Shown piece after piece: positions 1 through 8,451 of a stretch of 29,579 nucleotides of DNA. Location of the stretch: assembly GCA_903905395.1 (NCBI GenBank), contig CAIVGD010000358.1, positions 1-29,579 on the forward strand, written 5' to 3'. This stretch comes from an uncultured Verrucomicrobiota bacterium (GTDB taxonomy: Bacteria > Verrucomicrobiota > Verrucomicrobiia > Methylacidiphilales > Verrucolacustridaceae). Below the pieces are notes generated by a model that saw only the letters and a program-made list of their open reading frames with translations, was not told where the DNA came from and searched no databases. Every line of letters starts with the position of its first letter. Position 1 is the first letter of the stretch. The position numbers and the translations under genes were made by a program.

Positions 1-63
1 AAACGAGAAATCAGCCAACTCATCCGCAAACCCTTTCCTAGAACCCAACTTATGCGAGAGTAA
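1..63 (+). CDS. C-terminal fragment of an upstream gene (partial)
   Basis: Frame 1 is open from the first base and ends at a TAA at 61-63, giving about 20 residues that end in TQLMRE. The stop lies 8 bases before the ATG of the next plus-strand gene, the spacing expected of two genes in one transcript. The fragment is rich in Arg and Lys and is too short to assign to a family. It could also be a chance open frame, so confidence is modest. Confidence 0.35.
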   Translation, partial: KREISQLIRKPFPRTQLMRE

Positions 64-71
64 TCTTCCCG

Positions 72-404
72 ATGAAAATCCTTCGCTTCACCCCAAAACT
101 CACCGAAATCCCCGCCCTCGTCCGCTCCGCCCCAGCGATGTTTCGCGATCTCTTCACGCGAAAATACCGGCGTATCCCCGTCGCCACGCTCGTGGGTGGC
201 TTTCTCGGTTTCTTGTATATTCTCAACCCCCTTGATCTCATCCCCGATGCCCTTCCCATCATCGGAATCGTGGATGACACCCTAGTTTTCGGTGTTTTTC
301 TCACCCTTCTTGGGTGGGATGTTAAAAAGCATATCCTTTGGAAGGAAACTTCTGCCGATCGATCTCCGAACGACGATTCCCCTACTCGTCCAACCAGTCG
401 TTGA
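72..404 (+). CDS. DUF1232 (YkvA-like) small membrane protein
   Basis: This 110-residue protein carries the DUF1232 signature at about residues 49-75: a hydrophobic stretch followed by NPLDLIPDALPIIGIVDD, then a second hydrophobic segment. The family is widespread, membrane-associated and of unknown biochemical function. The N-terminal 40 residues are basic and probably cytoplasmic; the last 15 are polar and rich in Ser, Pro and Asp. The ATG at 72 follows the preceding stop by 8 bases. The 3' end overlaps the convergent minus-strand gene (stop at 382) by 23 bases, so the two transcripts are complementary at their ends. The family call is firm; the role is unknown. Confidence 0.85.
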   Translation: MKILRFTPKLTEIPALVRSAPAMFRDLFTRKYRRIPVATLVGGFLGFLYILNPLDLIPDALPIIGIVDDTLVFGVFLTLLGWDVKKHILWKETSADRSPNDDSPTRPTSR

Positions 405-1719
405 CCGGCTGGAAATCGGCATCCTTGACCATCACCTCGACCCGTTTATGGGGAGTGGGCTCAAACGGAAGAATCGCCCAAGCGGCTTGTCCATTTCTCT
501 TCCCTCGGATGACCAACCGGAGTGTGTTCGGCGCCGCTTCCGCCACTTTGCCCTGCACGACAATTTCCGCGGCATCAGCATCCAGCGGCACCCGTTGACA
601 AAGAAAGGCATCCGGAATCCCCGACACATCCTCTTCAAAAGGCCCCTTCGCCTGCGCCTCCTTCTCTCTTAATTCTTTTAGGCGCTCATCATACCCCGCG
701 ACTTCCTGCCGAATCGCCATGGCATCCCCTCGAAACTTATCCAACTCCTTAGCCTGAATTCCCACCCTCTCCCTTTTTTCATCCAAACTCGTGCTGGCCG
801 GACTCCGCAACTGCTTGGCCCTGGAACCCAGCCCCTTGTACCTCGCATTCCAGTCCTTCTCGAACTTGCGCCACTCGCTTAATTTCTTTTCAATCCAACC
901 AAACTGATCCGGCATCTTGATGCTGGGTGGCGCCCGGTAGAGCGACAGCCGATACTCGTTCGCCGCAATCTCCGGCTGTTGCAGGTCCGCATCTTCTTCC
1001 GGATGGTAAAATAATCCAACTTCCCTCGCTCTTACCTCCACCTCTTCGAGAAACTTTTTCCGCGCGCTATCAAACTCCAAATCCAAGGACCCCGCCTCCT
1101 CCAGCCATAGCTTACTCACGGAAGTCCGGTAATCTTCATACACCGTCTTCGCCCTGGTCGTTTCCTGATTGAGCACTTGCTCCACCATCCGCGTTTTCTC
1201 CGCCGTGCCAGCCGCATCCGCTTTGGCCAAAATCAGCGTGCGCTCCAATTCGCGGATCTGCGGACGGATCGGGGCGAGCCTCCGTCCATAATCTCGGCGC
1301 AGACCCGCCAGCCTCTCGCTGAAATCGTATAACACCAACACTTCGGGCCCATCGCCCAGTCGCACCTCGTTCAGATTCACCCTCACCCGCACCACCGTCT
1401 TCCTCCACTCCGTCCACACCCCATACAATAACATCACCCCCATCGCCACCCCCACCCAGAGCCAAACTTTCCTGTCCAACTCACGTATCCACTCCCCGAT
1501 TCCACGGGCGATGTCCGCGAGAATTCTTCCCGTCCCAACTCTCTTCTCCTCGACAGCTGCGGTAGCTTCCACCCCGGGAGCCGCCGCTGGAACCGTAGTG
1601 ATGACTCTCCGTCTAGTCCTCGGCTTGTCCTCCTCGATTCGAGTGACTTTTAACCGAAGCTTCGTTTTGGATGGTTCGACCTCCCCGCCCGCAGGCGGCG
1701 GTGCACTCTCCTCAGCCAT
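382..1719 (-). CDS. Single-pass membrane protein with long coiled coil, function unknown
   Basis: I do not recognise this 445-residue protein. I place the start at the ATG at 1719, one base after the pheA stop; a GGAAGAG-like ribosome site lies just inside pheA. The frame stays open upstream but would run deep into pheA. Seen in order: a Pro- and Lys/Arg-rich N-terminus (1-60), an amphipathic stretch, one transmembrane helix at about 85-102 (VWLWVGVAMGVMLLYG), then about 250 residues dominated by Arg, Glu, Lys and Leu that look like helical coiled coil, and a compact C-terminal segment (about 360-445) ending in NDWLDE. The layout predicts a cytoplasmic N-terminus and a large periplasmic domain. 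It is last in the trpS-scpA-scpB-pheA run, so a link to chromosome or envelope organisation is possible, but nothing in the sequence proves it. Confidence 0.75.
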   Translation of the reverse strand: MAEESAPPPAGGEVEPSKTKLRLKVTRIEEDKPRTRRRVITTVPAAAPGVEATAAVEEKRVGTGRILADIARGIGEWIRELDRKVWLWVGVAMGVMLLYGVWTEWRKTVVRVRVNLNEVRLGDGPEVLVLYDFSERLAGLRRDYGRRLAPIRPQIRELERTLILAKADAAGTAEKTRMVEQVLNQETTRAKTVYEDYRTSVSKLWLEEAGSLDLEFDSARKKFLEEVEVRAREVGLFYHPEEDADLQQPEIAANEYRLSLYRAPPSIKMPDQFGWIEKKLSEWRKFEKDWNARYKGLGSRAKQLRSPASTSLDEKRERVGIQAKELDKFRGDAMAIRQEVAGYDERLKELREKEAQAKGPFEEDVSGIPDAFLCQRVPLDADAAEIVVQGKVAEAAPNTLRLVIRGKRNGQAAWAILPFEPTPHKRVEVMVKDADFQPVNDWLDE

Positions 1720-1720
1720 C

Positions 1721-2788
1721 TTAACGCTCTTCCGGATAACTTCCCAAAATCCGAAGGTCGCGGGTCTGCTTCTGCAGTCGAAGCAAAGCCCGTCGGAAAT
1801 CCGGCCGATCCGCATGGCCGCGCACATCCACGAAAAAAACATACTCCCACGGTTTTCCTGGCGCCGGGCGGGATTCGACCTTCAACAAATTCAGTTTCTT
1901 CGCCGCAAACACCCCCAAAGCCCGATGAAGGGCTCCCGCACGATGCGGCAAAGTGAAAAGCAAACTGGTCTTGTCCTTGCCCGTCGCCGGGGAAGGTTCC
2001 TGCCCGAGAAGAAGAAAGCGTGTGGTGTTTCCGGGACGATCCTGCACATCCCGCTCACGAATCTGTAGCCGATGGATTTTTGCCGCCCACGCACTGGCCA
2101 GAGCCGCCGCACCCAGTTCTTGGGAAGCCCGCCGTGCCCCTTCCGCGGTGCTTCCCACTTCCACAAGTTTCACCTTGGGGAGATGAACCGCCAGCCAATG
2201 CCGACACTGCGCCAGAGCCTGCGGATGGCTGTAAAGAATCCGGATCGGGCCCGTTTGGCTTCGCGCAAGAAGGGCATGGCGGACCCGCAGATAAATCTCT
2301 CCGCAGATCCATGAATTGCCATTAAGAAGTGCCTCCTGGGTAGCCCCCACCGCACCTTCGCCGGAGTTTTCAATCGGGACCACCCCGGCATCCACCTCAC
2401 CGCGATCCACCGCCGAAAAAATCTCCGCGATGGTGTCGCATGGAACCAGATCGGTGGAGGCACCAAAACGTTCCCGCGCTGCTTGATGACAATACGAAGC
2501 CTGCGGTCCGAGATAAGCAACCCGGGCTCCACCCTGGATCTGTCGCGCACTGGATAAAATCTCACGATAAATGGCCCGCAGACTCGCGAGATTTAGCGAA
2601 CCCTTCTTATCCACTTTCGTTTCCAGCCTGCGAAAAAGTACCGCTTCCCGGGACGGAGCAAAAACGGAATGGCCGGCCATGCTTTTTTGCCGTCCGATCT
2701 CCTTGGCAATACCCGACCTCTGTTCCAGCAGACGGACGAGCTGATCGTCCAGCCGGTCCACTTTACGTCGCAGGTTCGATAGTTTCAT
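1721..2788 (-). CDS. pheA: Bifunctional chorismate mutase / prephenate dehydratase (P-protein)
   Basis: The cytoplasmic enzyme makes phenylpyruvate from chorismate through prephenate, for phenylalanine synthesis. The 355 residues show three parts. An AroQ-type chorismate mutase spans about 1-85 (LRRKVDRLDDQLVRLLEQR near the start). Prephenate dehydratase spans about 88-262, with YLGPQASYCHQAA, VVPIENSGEGAV and the TTRF catalytic motif at 255-258. A C-terminal ACT domain spans about 272-350 and carries the ESRP motif (305-308), which in this family binds phenylalanine for feedback inhibition. Length matches the usual P-protein. The start overlaps the scpB 3' end by 26 bases, and the next gene begins one base after its stop, so it sits in the middle of a tightly packed operon. 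Confidence 0.96.
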   Translation of the reverse strand: MKLSNLRRKVDRLDDQLVRLLEQRSGIAKEIGRQKSMAGHSVFAPSREAVLFRRLETKVDKKGSLNLASLRAIYREILSSARQIQGGARVAYLGPQASYCHQAARERFGASTDLVPCDTIAEIFSAVDRGEVDAGVVPIENSGEGAVGATQEALLNGNSWICGEIYLRVRHALLARSQTGPIRILYSHPQALAQCRHWLAVHLPKVKLVEVGSTAEGARRASQELGAAALASAWAAKIHRLQIRERDVQDRPGNTTRFLLLGQEPSPATGKDKTSLLFTLPHRAGALHRALGVFAAKKLNLLKVESRPAPGKPWEYVFFVDVRGHADRPDFRRALLRLQKQTRDLRILGSYPEER

Positions 2789-3377
2789 GAATCAACTCCT
2801 CTTGTTTGGGTTCGGACGGATCGGCCGGGGTCGGTAGTTTCACGCGTCGCAACTCTTCCGAGTTCGGAAGCTCGTCCAGATCCCGTAGGCCGAAATGTTC
2901 CAGGAAAAGGGGCGTCGTGCCGTAGAGAATCGGCCGGCCGGGGGCCTCGCTGCGACCCGAGATGCGGATGATTCCGCGTTCGATCAACGTATCGAGAGTT
3001 CCACTGCAATCCACGCCTCGCACCGCCTCGATCTCCGCGCGGGAAATCGGTTGCCGATACGCAATCACCGCCATGGTTTCCAGCGAAGGGGGACTCAGCC
3101 GCGGAGGACGGACGACGCCCTTGAGCTTGGCAACCCATCCCGATAAGTCGGGAGCCGTCCCGATTCGAAATCCTCCGGCCACTTCGCGCAGAATCAAACC
3201 CCGAGGCGCCAAACGCTCCGACAATCGGGCCAGCTCTTCCCTCAGCTCGGCTTCCTTGACCTCCGGCCAACCATGACCGCCCTCTGGCCCTTCCCTCAAA
3301 ATCGTGGCCAGACGCGAGGGTTCCATCGGTTCGGTTGCCGCAAACAGCAAAGCTTCAAGTACTCGTGCCCATTCCAT
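2763..3377 (-). CDS. scpB: Segregation and condensation protein B
   Basis: ScpB forms dimers that bind ScpA and, through it, the SMC ATPase, to compact and separate the chromosome. The 204 residues show the two winged-helix halves of the family: an N-terminal one from MEWARVLEALLFAATEPM, and a second with LETMAVIAYRQPISRAEIEAVRGVDCSG and the GRSEAPGRPILYGTT...FLEHFGL signature. The acidic tail after about residue 175 is family-typical. The gene starts 12 bases after scpA and overlaps pheA by 26 bases. The internal stretch VRPPRLSPPSLET is the usual linker. The assignment is secure. Confidence 0.96.
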   Translation of the reverse strand: MEWARVLEALLFAATEPMEPSRLATILREGPEGGHGWPEVKEAELREELARLSERLAPRGLILREVAGGFRIGTAPDLSGWVAKLKGVVRPPRLSPPSLETMAVIAYRQPISRAEIEAVRGVDCSGTLDTLIERGIIRISGRSEAPGRPILYGTTPLFLEHFGLRDLDELPNSEELRRVKLPTPADPSEPKQEELIHETIEPAT

Positions 3378-3389
3378 GGTAGATACTCG

Positions 3390-4205
3390 CTAAACTGCGG
3401 AAACCTCGACCGGTTGGCCAGCACCTTCCCCCTCCGCAGAGGTGGGTATTTCCGGGGTTCCCTCCGCGACTCTGCGAATGCAGATAGGTTGCAGAGGGCC
3501 ATCTTGATGGGCTGTCAACTGCTGGAGTCGGATCAGCTCTAGCAAAGCCAGGAATGTGACGACCACCTCACCCCTCGAGGACATCGTCCGGAAAAGATCC
3601 TCAAAGAATACTTCCGCATTCGGTGGCAACTGATCGAGCAGGAATTCAATCTGTTGACTGACGGTGAATTCTTCATCCGTGTATTTTCCTGCTCTCGCCC
3701 GGTCTTCCACATTCCGAAGAATCTTCTGAAACGCCCAGACCAAATCGAACATGGAAACCTGGCCCGGGCCCTGCAGAGCGGTCGGGGCGGAGATTCTTTC
3801 GGGAGTCCTCCCAAAGATTCGTGAATGGAGCGCTTCCCGATCCCCCAACTGCCCCGCCGCCTCCTTGAATTTCCGATATTCGATCAATTGCCGGATCAGT
3901 TCCCACTTCGGATCCTCATCCTCCATATCCTCGGGCGGACGATCCTGCACCGGTAAAAGGGAACGGCTTTTCAGATAAAGCAAGGTGGCGGCCATCACTA
4001 GAAATTCCCCCGCCACGGCCAGGTTCTCGTCGCGCATCTTGTCCAGCCTAGCAAGATACTGCTCAGTCAGCTTTTCCAACCGGATATCGTAGATATCCAT
4101 CTCCTGCTCCTTGATCAGATGCAAAAGCAAATCCAGCGGCCCCGTGAACGCGGACAGTTCCACCCGCAGGGCATCGCTCCCAGGCATCTCCAGAATCGGG
4201 ATCAT
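3390..4205 (-). CDS. scpA: Segregation and condensation protein A (kleisin)
   Basis: ScpA is the kleisin that bridges the SMC heads and recruits ScpB. The family signature FTGPLDLLLHLIKEQEMDIYDI lies at about residues 20-41, followed by the helical LEKLTEQYLARL and the hydrophobic EFLVMAATLLYLKSRSLLP segment. A variable acidic linker runs over about 88-100. The C-terminal winged-helix region (about 175-245) carries VVVTFLALLELIRLQQL, the part that contacts SMC. The start codon shares ATGA with the trpS stop (4-base overlap), so translation is probably coupled. The protein has 271 residues, normal for the family; the last 25 or so are Gly/Glu-rich and probably unstructured. Confidence 0.97.
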   Translation of the reverse strand: MIPILEMPGSDALRVELSAFTGPLDLLLHLIKEQEMDIYDIRLEKLTEQYLARLDKMRDENLAVAGEFLVMAATLLYLKSRSLLPVQDRPPEDMEDEDPKWELIRQLIEYRKFKEAAGQLGDREALHSRIFGRTPERISAPTALQGPGQVSMFDLVWAFQKILRNVEDRARAGKYTDEEFTVSQQIEFLLDQLPPNAEVFFEDLFRTMSSRGEVVVTFLALLELIRLQQLTAHQDGPLQPICIRRVAEGTPEIPTSAEGEGAGQPVEVSAV

Positions 4206-5170
4206 GATTTGTTAATCCCAACCGCAGAACGCACCCGCGCCAATACCTGATCGGCGGTGTGACGTGCTTTCTCCGCCCCCTGCCGCATCCACCTTTTTAA
4301 GCGGGCCGGATCCGCTTCCAGCTCCTCGCGCCGTTTACGCATTTCGCAAAACTCCTGGAGAACAAGGTCTGCTAAAATCTTTTTCAAATCCCCGTATCCC
4401 GTGCCTCCTTTTTCCATCTTCGCCCGGTACTCTGCACGTTCCGCCTCCGTGCCCATCAGTCTTACCAACCCCCAGAGAACGCTTCCCTCGACCGCCTTCG
4501 GCGCCTCGATCGGCGTGGAGTCGGTTTTGATTCCCATGATTTTCTTTCTCAAATCCTTTTCGGGGGCAAAGATCTCAAGCGTATTGCCGTAGGACTTGCT
4601 CATCTTTTGACCATCCACACCTAGCACGACCCCCGCATCCTCACGGATGACCGACTCCGGCAGTTTCCAGACCGGCCCGTATCTCTCATTAAACTTCCCG
4701 GCAATATCGCGGGCCACCTCTAGATGCTGTTTCTGATCCTGTCCCACCGGCACGCGGTCCGCATCGTAGAGAAGGATGTCCGCCGCCATGAGTACAGGGT
4801 AGGCAAAGAGTCCGTGGGAGGGCGCCAATCCACGAGCCACCTTGTCCTTGTAACTGTGGCAACGTTCGAGGAGACCCATCGGGGTCACGGTGGAGAGATA
4901 CCACGCCAATTCGTGAACCTCCGGTACCGCGCTCTGCCGGAAAACCACCGCACGTTCCGGATCCACTCCGCAGGCGATGAGGTCCAGATAGGTTTCGTGA
5001 ACCAACCCAGGCAGTTGGCCCGGTTCAGTCGCCCCAGTCAAAGCGTGATAATCAGCCAGGAAATAGTAAGCCTCCCCTTTCGCCTGCAGTTCCACTGCCG
5101 GCCGGATCATTCCGAAGTAGTTGCCCAAGTGGAGGCGGCCCGTGGGCTGGATTCCCGAGAGATAACGCAT
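4202..5170 (-). CDS. trpS: Tryptophanyl-tRNA synthetase
   Basis: This class I aminoacyl-tRNA synthetase charges tRNA-Trp. The 322 residues contain the HIGH-type motif as HLGN (14-17, within GIQPTGRLHLGNYFG) and the KMSKS loop intact at 189-193 (KMSKSYGN). The PVGQDQKQHLEVARDIA block, typical of bacterial TrpRS, lies in between. Length is normal. It is the first gene of the run trpS-scpA-scpB-pheA-membrane protein. The ATG at 5170 has no strong ribosome site, and 123 bases separate it from the divergent hpnC gene, so the operon promoter should lie there. No T-box or leader peptide is visible. Confidence 0.97.
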   Translation of the reverse strand: MRYLSGIQPTGRLHLGNYFGMIRPAVELQAKGEAYYFLADYHALTGATEPGQLPGLVHETYLDLIACGVDPERAVVFRQSAVPEVHELAWYLSTVTPMGLLERCHSYKDKVARGLAPSHGLFAYPVLMAADILLYDADRVPVGQDQKQHLEVARDIAGKFNERYGPVWKLPESVIREDAGVVLGVDGQKMSKSYGNTLEIFAPEKDLRKKIMGIKTDSTPIEAPKAVEGSVLWGLVRLMGTEAERAEYRAKMEKGGTGYGDLKKILADLVLQEFCEMRKRREELEADPARLKRWMRQGAEKARHTADQVLARVRSAVGINKS

Positions 5171-5293
5171 TCTTGATCGTGGCCTGACATCGTCCCCCGC
5201 GACCAGAATTTTTTCGAAAGTTGTTCAGCTCCGCCAACGCCGAACAAGGCCGACGAGGACCCCTGGATCTCCACATCCCTACCCCAAAACCTC
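5171..5293. promoter_or_regulatory. Divergent intergenic region between trpS and hpnC
   Basis: These 123 bases separate two genes read in opposite directions, so promoters for both operons should lie here. I find no convincing -35/-10 pair and no clear inverted repeat. The assignment rests on gene orientation only. Confidence 0.4.
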
Positions 5294-6232
5294 ATGGCTC
5301 GCCTATCTGTGCCATCTTTGCAAAGATTGGGGATGCTTCAGACTGTCCCTACCGACCCCTACACGGCATGCAGTCGGTTGGCTCGTGAACATTACGAGAA
5401 TTTTCCGGTCGGCCGGCTCGTCCCAAAAAAACTCCGACACCATGTCCACGCCGTGTATGCCTTCGCCCGGGTCGCCGACGACCTCGCCGACGAGGGCTAC
5501 GCCGATCCGCGGCAAAAATCCCCCGGCTCCTCCGCACCTACCGAGGCCGAACGACTGACTGTTTTTTGTGCCTACCGAGACGCCTGGCAAAACGCCCTGC
5601 AGGGTCGACCGTACGACCCATCCTACTCCTGGATTTTTGAGCCGTTGCAACGAACGAAGGCTGAACTGGATCTGCCCGCCTCCCTTTTTCTCGACCTCCT
5701 CAGCGCTTTTGAACAGGACATCGTGCACCGCCGCTACGAAACTTTCCCCGAGGTCATCGACTACTGCCGCCGCAGTGCCAACCCGATCGGCCGCCTCGTT
5801 CTCCTCATCCACGGTGAACGCAGCGGTGAACTCGCACAACTCTCCGACCACATCTGCACAGCCCTGCAGTTGGCCAACTTCTGGCAGGACGTCTCCGTCG
5901 ATCTCGGCAAAGACCGGATATACATCCCCCAGACAGATCTCCGCCGATTCGGTGTTACGGAGGAAGATCTCTTTGCAGGTCGATGCACCCCCAACTTCCG
6001 CAACTGTCTCCGCTATCAGTCCGAGCGTACCTGGGAACTTTTCATCAAGGGCGATCCCCTTTCCAACAGACTCCGACGTCCCCTCTCTTGGGAAATTCGC
6101 CTGACCTGGCTAGGCGGAACAAAAATTCTTCGAAAAATCGAGCACCAGAACTACGACACCCTCACCCGGCGACCCATCGTCTCCAAGCTCGACTTCATCC
6201 GCCTCGGCTTACAGGCATTTTTTGGCGGATGA
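5294..6232 (+). CDS. hpnC: Hydroxysqualene synthase HpnC
   Basis: HpnC belongs to the squalene/phytoene synthase fold and converts presqualene diphosphate to hydroxysqualene, the second step of the bacterial HpnCDE route to squalene. The HpnC hallmark REHYENFPVG is at about 31-40. The first Asp-rich motif is DDLAD (62-66) and the second is NFWQDVSVDLGKDRIYIP (195-212, with D199 and D203). Both Mg-diphosphate sites look intact. Length (312 residues) is slightly long because of the N-terminus; an ATG at 5333 would give a more family-like start, and neither site has a good ribosome site. The stop overlaps the next gene as ATGA, so the two are probably translationally coupled. Confidence 0.93.
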   Translation: MARLSVPSLQRLGMLQTVPTDPYTACSRLAREHYENFPVGRLVPKKLRHHVHAVYAFARVADDLADEGYADPRQKSPGSSAPTEAERLTVFCAYRDAWQNALQGRPYDPSYSWIFEPLQRTKAELDLPASLFLDLLSAFEQDIVHRRYETFPEVIDYCRRSANPIGRLVLLIHGERSGELAQLSDHICTALQLANFWQDVSVDLGKDRIYIPQTDLRRFGVTEEDLFAGRCTPNFRNCLRYQSERTWELFIKGDPLSNRLRRPLSWEIRLTWLGGTKILRKIEHQNYDTLTRRPIVSKLDFIRLGLQAFFGG

Positions 6233-8415
6233 GCTCCATCACACCTCCCGGGGGTACCGGGGAACGTATCACCAGGAAAAGCGGATCTAACCTAGCCCTT
6301 TCATTTATCTGCCTGCCGCGGGAACAGCGTCAGGCTATGTCCACCTTTTACGCTTTCTGCCGGACGGTGGACGATATCGTGGACGAGACCACCGCCCCCC
6401 TATCCGAACGACAGGCCCGCCTCAGCCGTTGGCGGCAGGATATCCAAGCCATCTACCGAGGCACCCCGGAACAACCCCTCGCCCAGGAACTCGCTCCGGT
6501 CGTTCGGCGCTACCTAATACCACCCGAACCCCTTCTGGAAATTCTCGACGGGGTGGAAATGGATCTGACCAAAAACCGCTACGAGACCTTCGATGATCTG
6601 AGCAAATATTGCTACCGCGTCGCCTCCGCCGTTGGCCTAGTCTCGATTAATATCTTCTCCTGCCAGACCCGGGCGGCCGGGGATTATGCCATTGCCCTGG
6701 GCATGGCTTTTCAGCTGACGAACATCCTGCGCGATGTCGCCTACGACCTCCAGAAGTTCGGTCGGATATATCTGCCCCTCGAAGAATGCCGCGCCTTCGG
6801 TGTGACCGAAGAAGATTTTCGCAGACCCGATGCCACCCCCGGGATGCATCGCCTGCTCCGTCTCCAATACTTTCGCGCACGTCATTACTTCGAAAAGGCC
6901 GACCGCCTGATTCCCGAGTCGGACCGCTCCCACCTTTCCGCCGCACTCCTGATGACTGGCGTGTACCGGGACCTCCTCGAAAAAATCTGGCGAAAGAAAT
7001 TGGATGTTCTCCGCGGCCCCATCCGCCTCACCCGCTGGGAGAAACTTAAAGCCCTGCGCCGGGAGCGAAGCCGGCTGGGTCGCCCGATCCAAACACGGCG
7101 GTTGCCAGCACGCATCGCGGTAATCGGCGGGGGTTTCGCCGGTTGTGCCGCCGCGTTTTCCCTCACCAGAGCCGGCCATGAGGTGGAACTCTTCGAAGCC
7201 AAACCCCAACTGGGCGGGCGGGCCCACAGTTACCAGGAGGCAAAAACCGGAACGACGCTGGATAATGGTCAACATATCCTCATGGGTTGCTACCACCGGT
7301 CTCTGGAACTGGTGGCGGCCCTGGGGAACGAAGACCGATTGGAAAAACACGACCGACTCGATCTAGCTTTCGTCAGTCCGACGCACGGACGCACCGTCCT
7401 CCGCTCATCCACTCTGCCTCCGCCGTTCCATCTTGTGGCTGCCCTTTTCAGTTACCGCGAACTCAGCGGGTGGGATCGTTGGGCAATCCTCAATTTTCCA
7501 AGACGGGCCAAACAAAATCCTCCCAAGCCAGGGGAGGCCACCCAACCCTGGTTGGAACGACTTCGCCAGACTCCCGGATCCATTCGCGCGCTTTGGGAAC
7601 CCTTCTGTCTCGCCGCCCTTAACGCCCCGATCCAAACTGCCGACTCATGCCTCTTTTGGGAAGTGACTCGACAGGCTCTTTTCGGTTCTGCCCGCGATGC
7701 GGCGATCTACTTCGACCGAGAAGGTCTTTCCGGTTTACTCGCGCCCGAGTTGGGAGTTTTTCTACAAGCCACCGGTGGAAAACTCCACCTCGCCAGTCCT
7801 GTGGAATCCCTGCAGTACGATGAGTCACACCGCCGTGTGACATCCATCCAGTGGAAAGACGGCAACCGAAAGAACTTTGACCATGTCGTCTTGGCCGTTC
7901 CGTGGACGCCTGCGGGCAAGTTTCTCCCTGCCTCCGATCGCGCATCATCCCTCGCCAAAAGCCTCCGCCCCGGACCCATCCTCGGTGTTCATCTGTGGAC
8001 CGACCATCCGCTCGCTCCAGATCTGATTACCGGTTTTCTCGATTCTCCTTTGCACTGGCTGTTCGACCGATCTTCCACTCTCCCCCCAGGCACGGGCGGA
8101 TACCTCTACGCGGCCGTCATCAGCGCGGTGGGTGAACTCATTGATCATTCCGGCAAGCAACTTGTGGAACTTATCCTTTCGGAAATTCATCGTCTGATAC
8201 CATCCAGCCGCGCCGCGAAGGTCACCCATCACGTCGTGTACAAATCCCGGGACGCCACCTTCGCAGGAAAACCGGGCAAGCCGCTGGCACGTCCGGGTCC
8301 GGTTACTTCGGTGGAAAACCTCTTTCTCGCTGGGGATTGGACCGAAACCGGCCTGCCAGCGACGATCGAAGGTGCTGTTCTCTCAGGATTTCAAGCCGCC
8401 ACGGCGATGGATTGA
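6229..8415 (+). CDS. hpnDE: Fused presqualene diphosphate synthase / hydroxysqualene dehydroxylase (HpnD-HpnE)
   Basis: One uninterrupted frame of 728 residues holds two enzymes that are usually separate. Residues 1 to about 285 are HpnD, which condenses two farnesyl diphosphates to presqualene diphosphate: the first Asp motif is FCRTVDDIVDE (D48, D49, D52) and the second is NILRDVAYD (D169, D173). Residues from about 294 to 728 are HpnE, an FAD amine-oxidase-type enzyme that removes the hydroxyl from hydroxysqualene: VIGGGFAG (298-305) with the following FEAKPQLGGRAHSY, then LDNGQHILMGCYH, and the C-terminal FAD segment LFLAGDWTETGLPATIEGA. The junction is a short basic linker (KALRRERSRLGRPIQTRRLP). 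The start ATG overlaps the hpnC stop as ATGA. The frame is also open upstream, but that part lies inside hpnC and is not a credible start. Confidence 0.93.
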   Translation: MSSITPPGGTGERITRKSGSNLALSFICLPREQRQAMSTFYAFCRTVDDIVDETTAPLSERQARLSRWRQDIQAIYRGTPEQPLAQELAPVVRRYLIPPEPLLEILDGVEMDLTKNRYETFDDLSKYCYRVASAVGLVSINIFSCQTRAAGDYAIALGMAFQLTNILRDVAYDLQKFGRIYLPLEECRAFGVTEEDFRRPDATPGMHRLLRLQYFRARHYFEKADRLIPESDRSHLSAALLMTGVYRDLLEKIWRKKLDVLRGPIRLTRWEKLKALRRERSRLGRPIQTRRLPARIAVIGGGFAGCAAAFSLTRAGHEVELFEAKPQLGGRAHSYQEAKTGTTLDNGQHILMGCYHRSLELVAALGNEDRLEKHDRLDLAFVSPTHGRTVLRSSTLPPPFHLVAALFSYRELSGWDRWAILNFPRRAKQNPPKPGEATQPWLERLRQTPGSIRALWEPFCLAALNAPIQTADSCLFWEVTRQALFGSARDAAIYFDREGLSGLLAPELGVFLQATGGKLHLASPVESLQYDESHRRVTSIQWKDGNRKNFDHVVLAVPWTPAGKFLPASDRASSLAKSLRPGPILGVHLWTDHPLAPDLITGFLDSPLHWLFDRSSTLPPGTGGYLYAAVISAVGELIDHSGKQLVELILSEIHRLIPSSRAAKVTHHVVYKSRDATFAGKPGKPLARPGPVTSVENLFLAGDWTETGLPATIEGAVLSGFQAATAMD

Positions 8416-8427
8416 AAAACGAATCGC

Positions 8428-8448
8428 ATCGTTTCGTTGTGAAACGAT
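8428..8448. terminator. Hairpin between convergent hpnDE and mtnA
   Basis: ATCGTTTC and GAAACGAT form a perfect 8-bp stem with a 5-base loop, 12 bases after the hpnDE stop. On the plus strand it is followed by AATTTATTT; on the minus strand, by a short spacer and TTTTT. The position between two converging genes suggests a bidirectional terminator, though both U tracts are weak. Confidence 0.55.
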
Positions 8449-8451
8449 AAT

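Noticed and set aside
5983..6228. In-frame N-terminal extension of the HpnD-HpnE gene by 82 codons
   Set aside because: It lies wholly inside hpnC in another frame, its residues do not resemble HpnD, and the ATGA junction at 6229 is a natural start.
6637..7350. Open frame of 237 codons on the minus strand
   Set aside because: It is antisense to the HpnD-HpnE junction, with no ribosome site or family motif.
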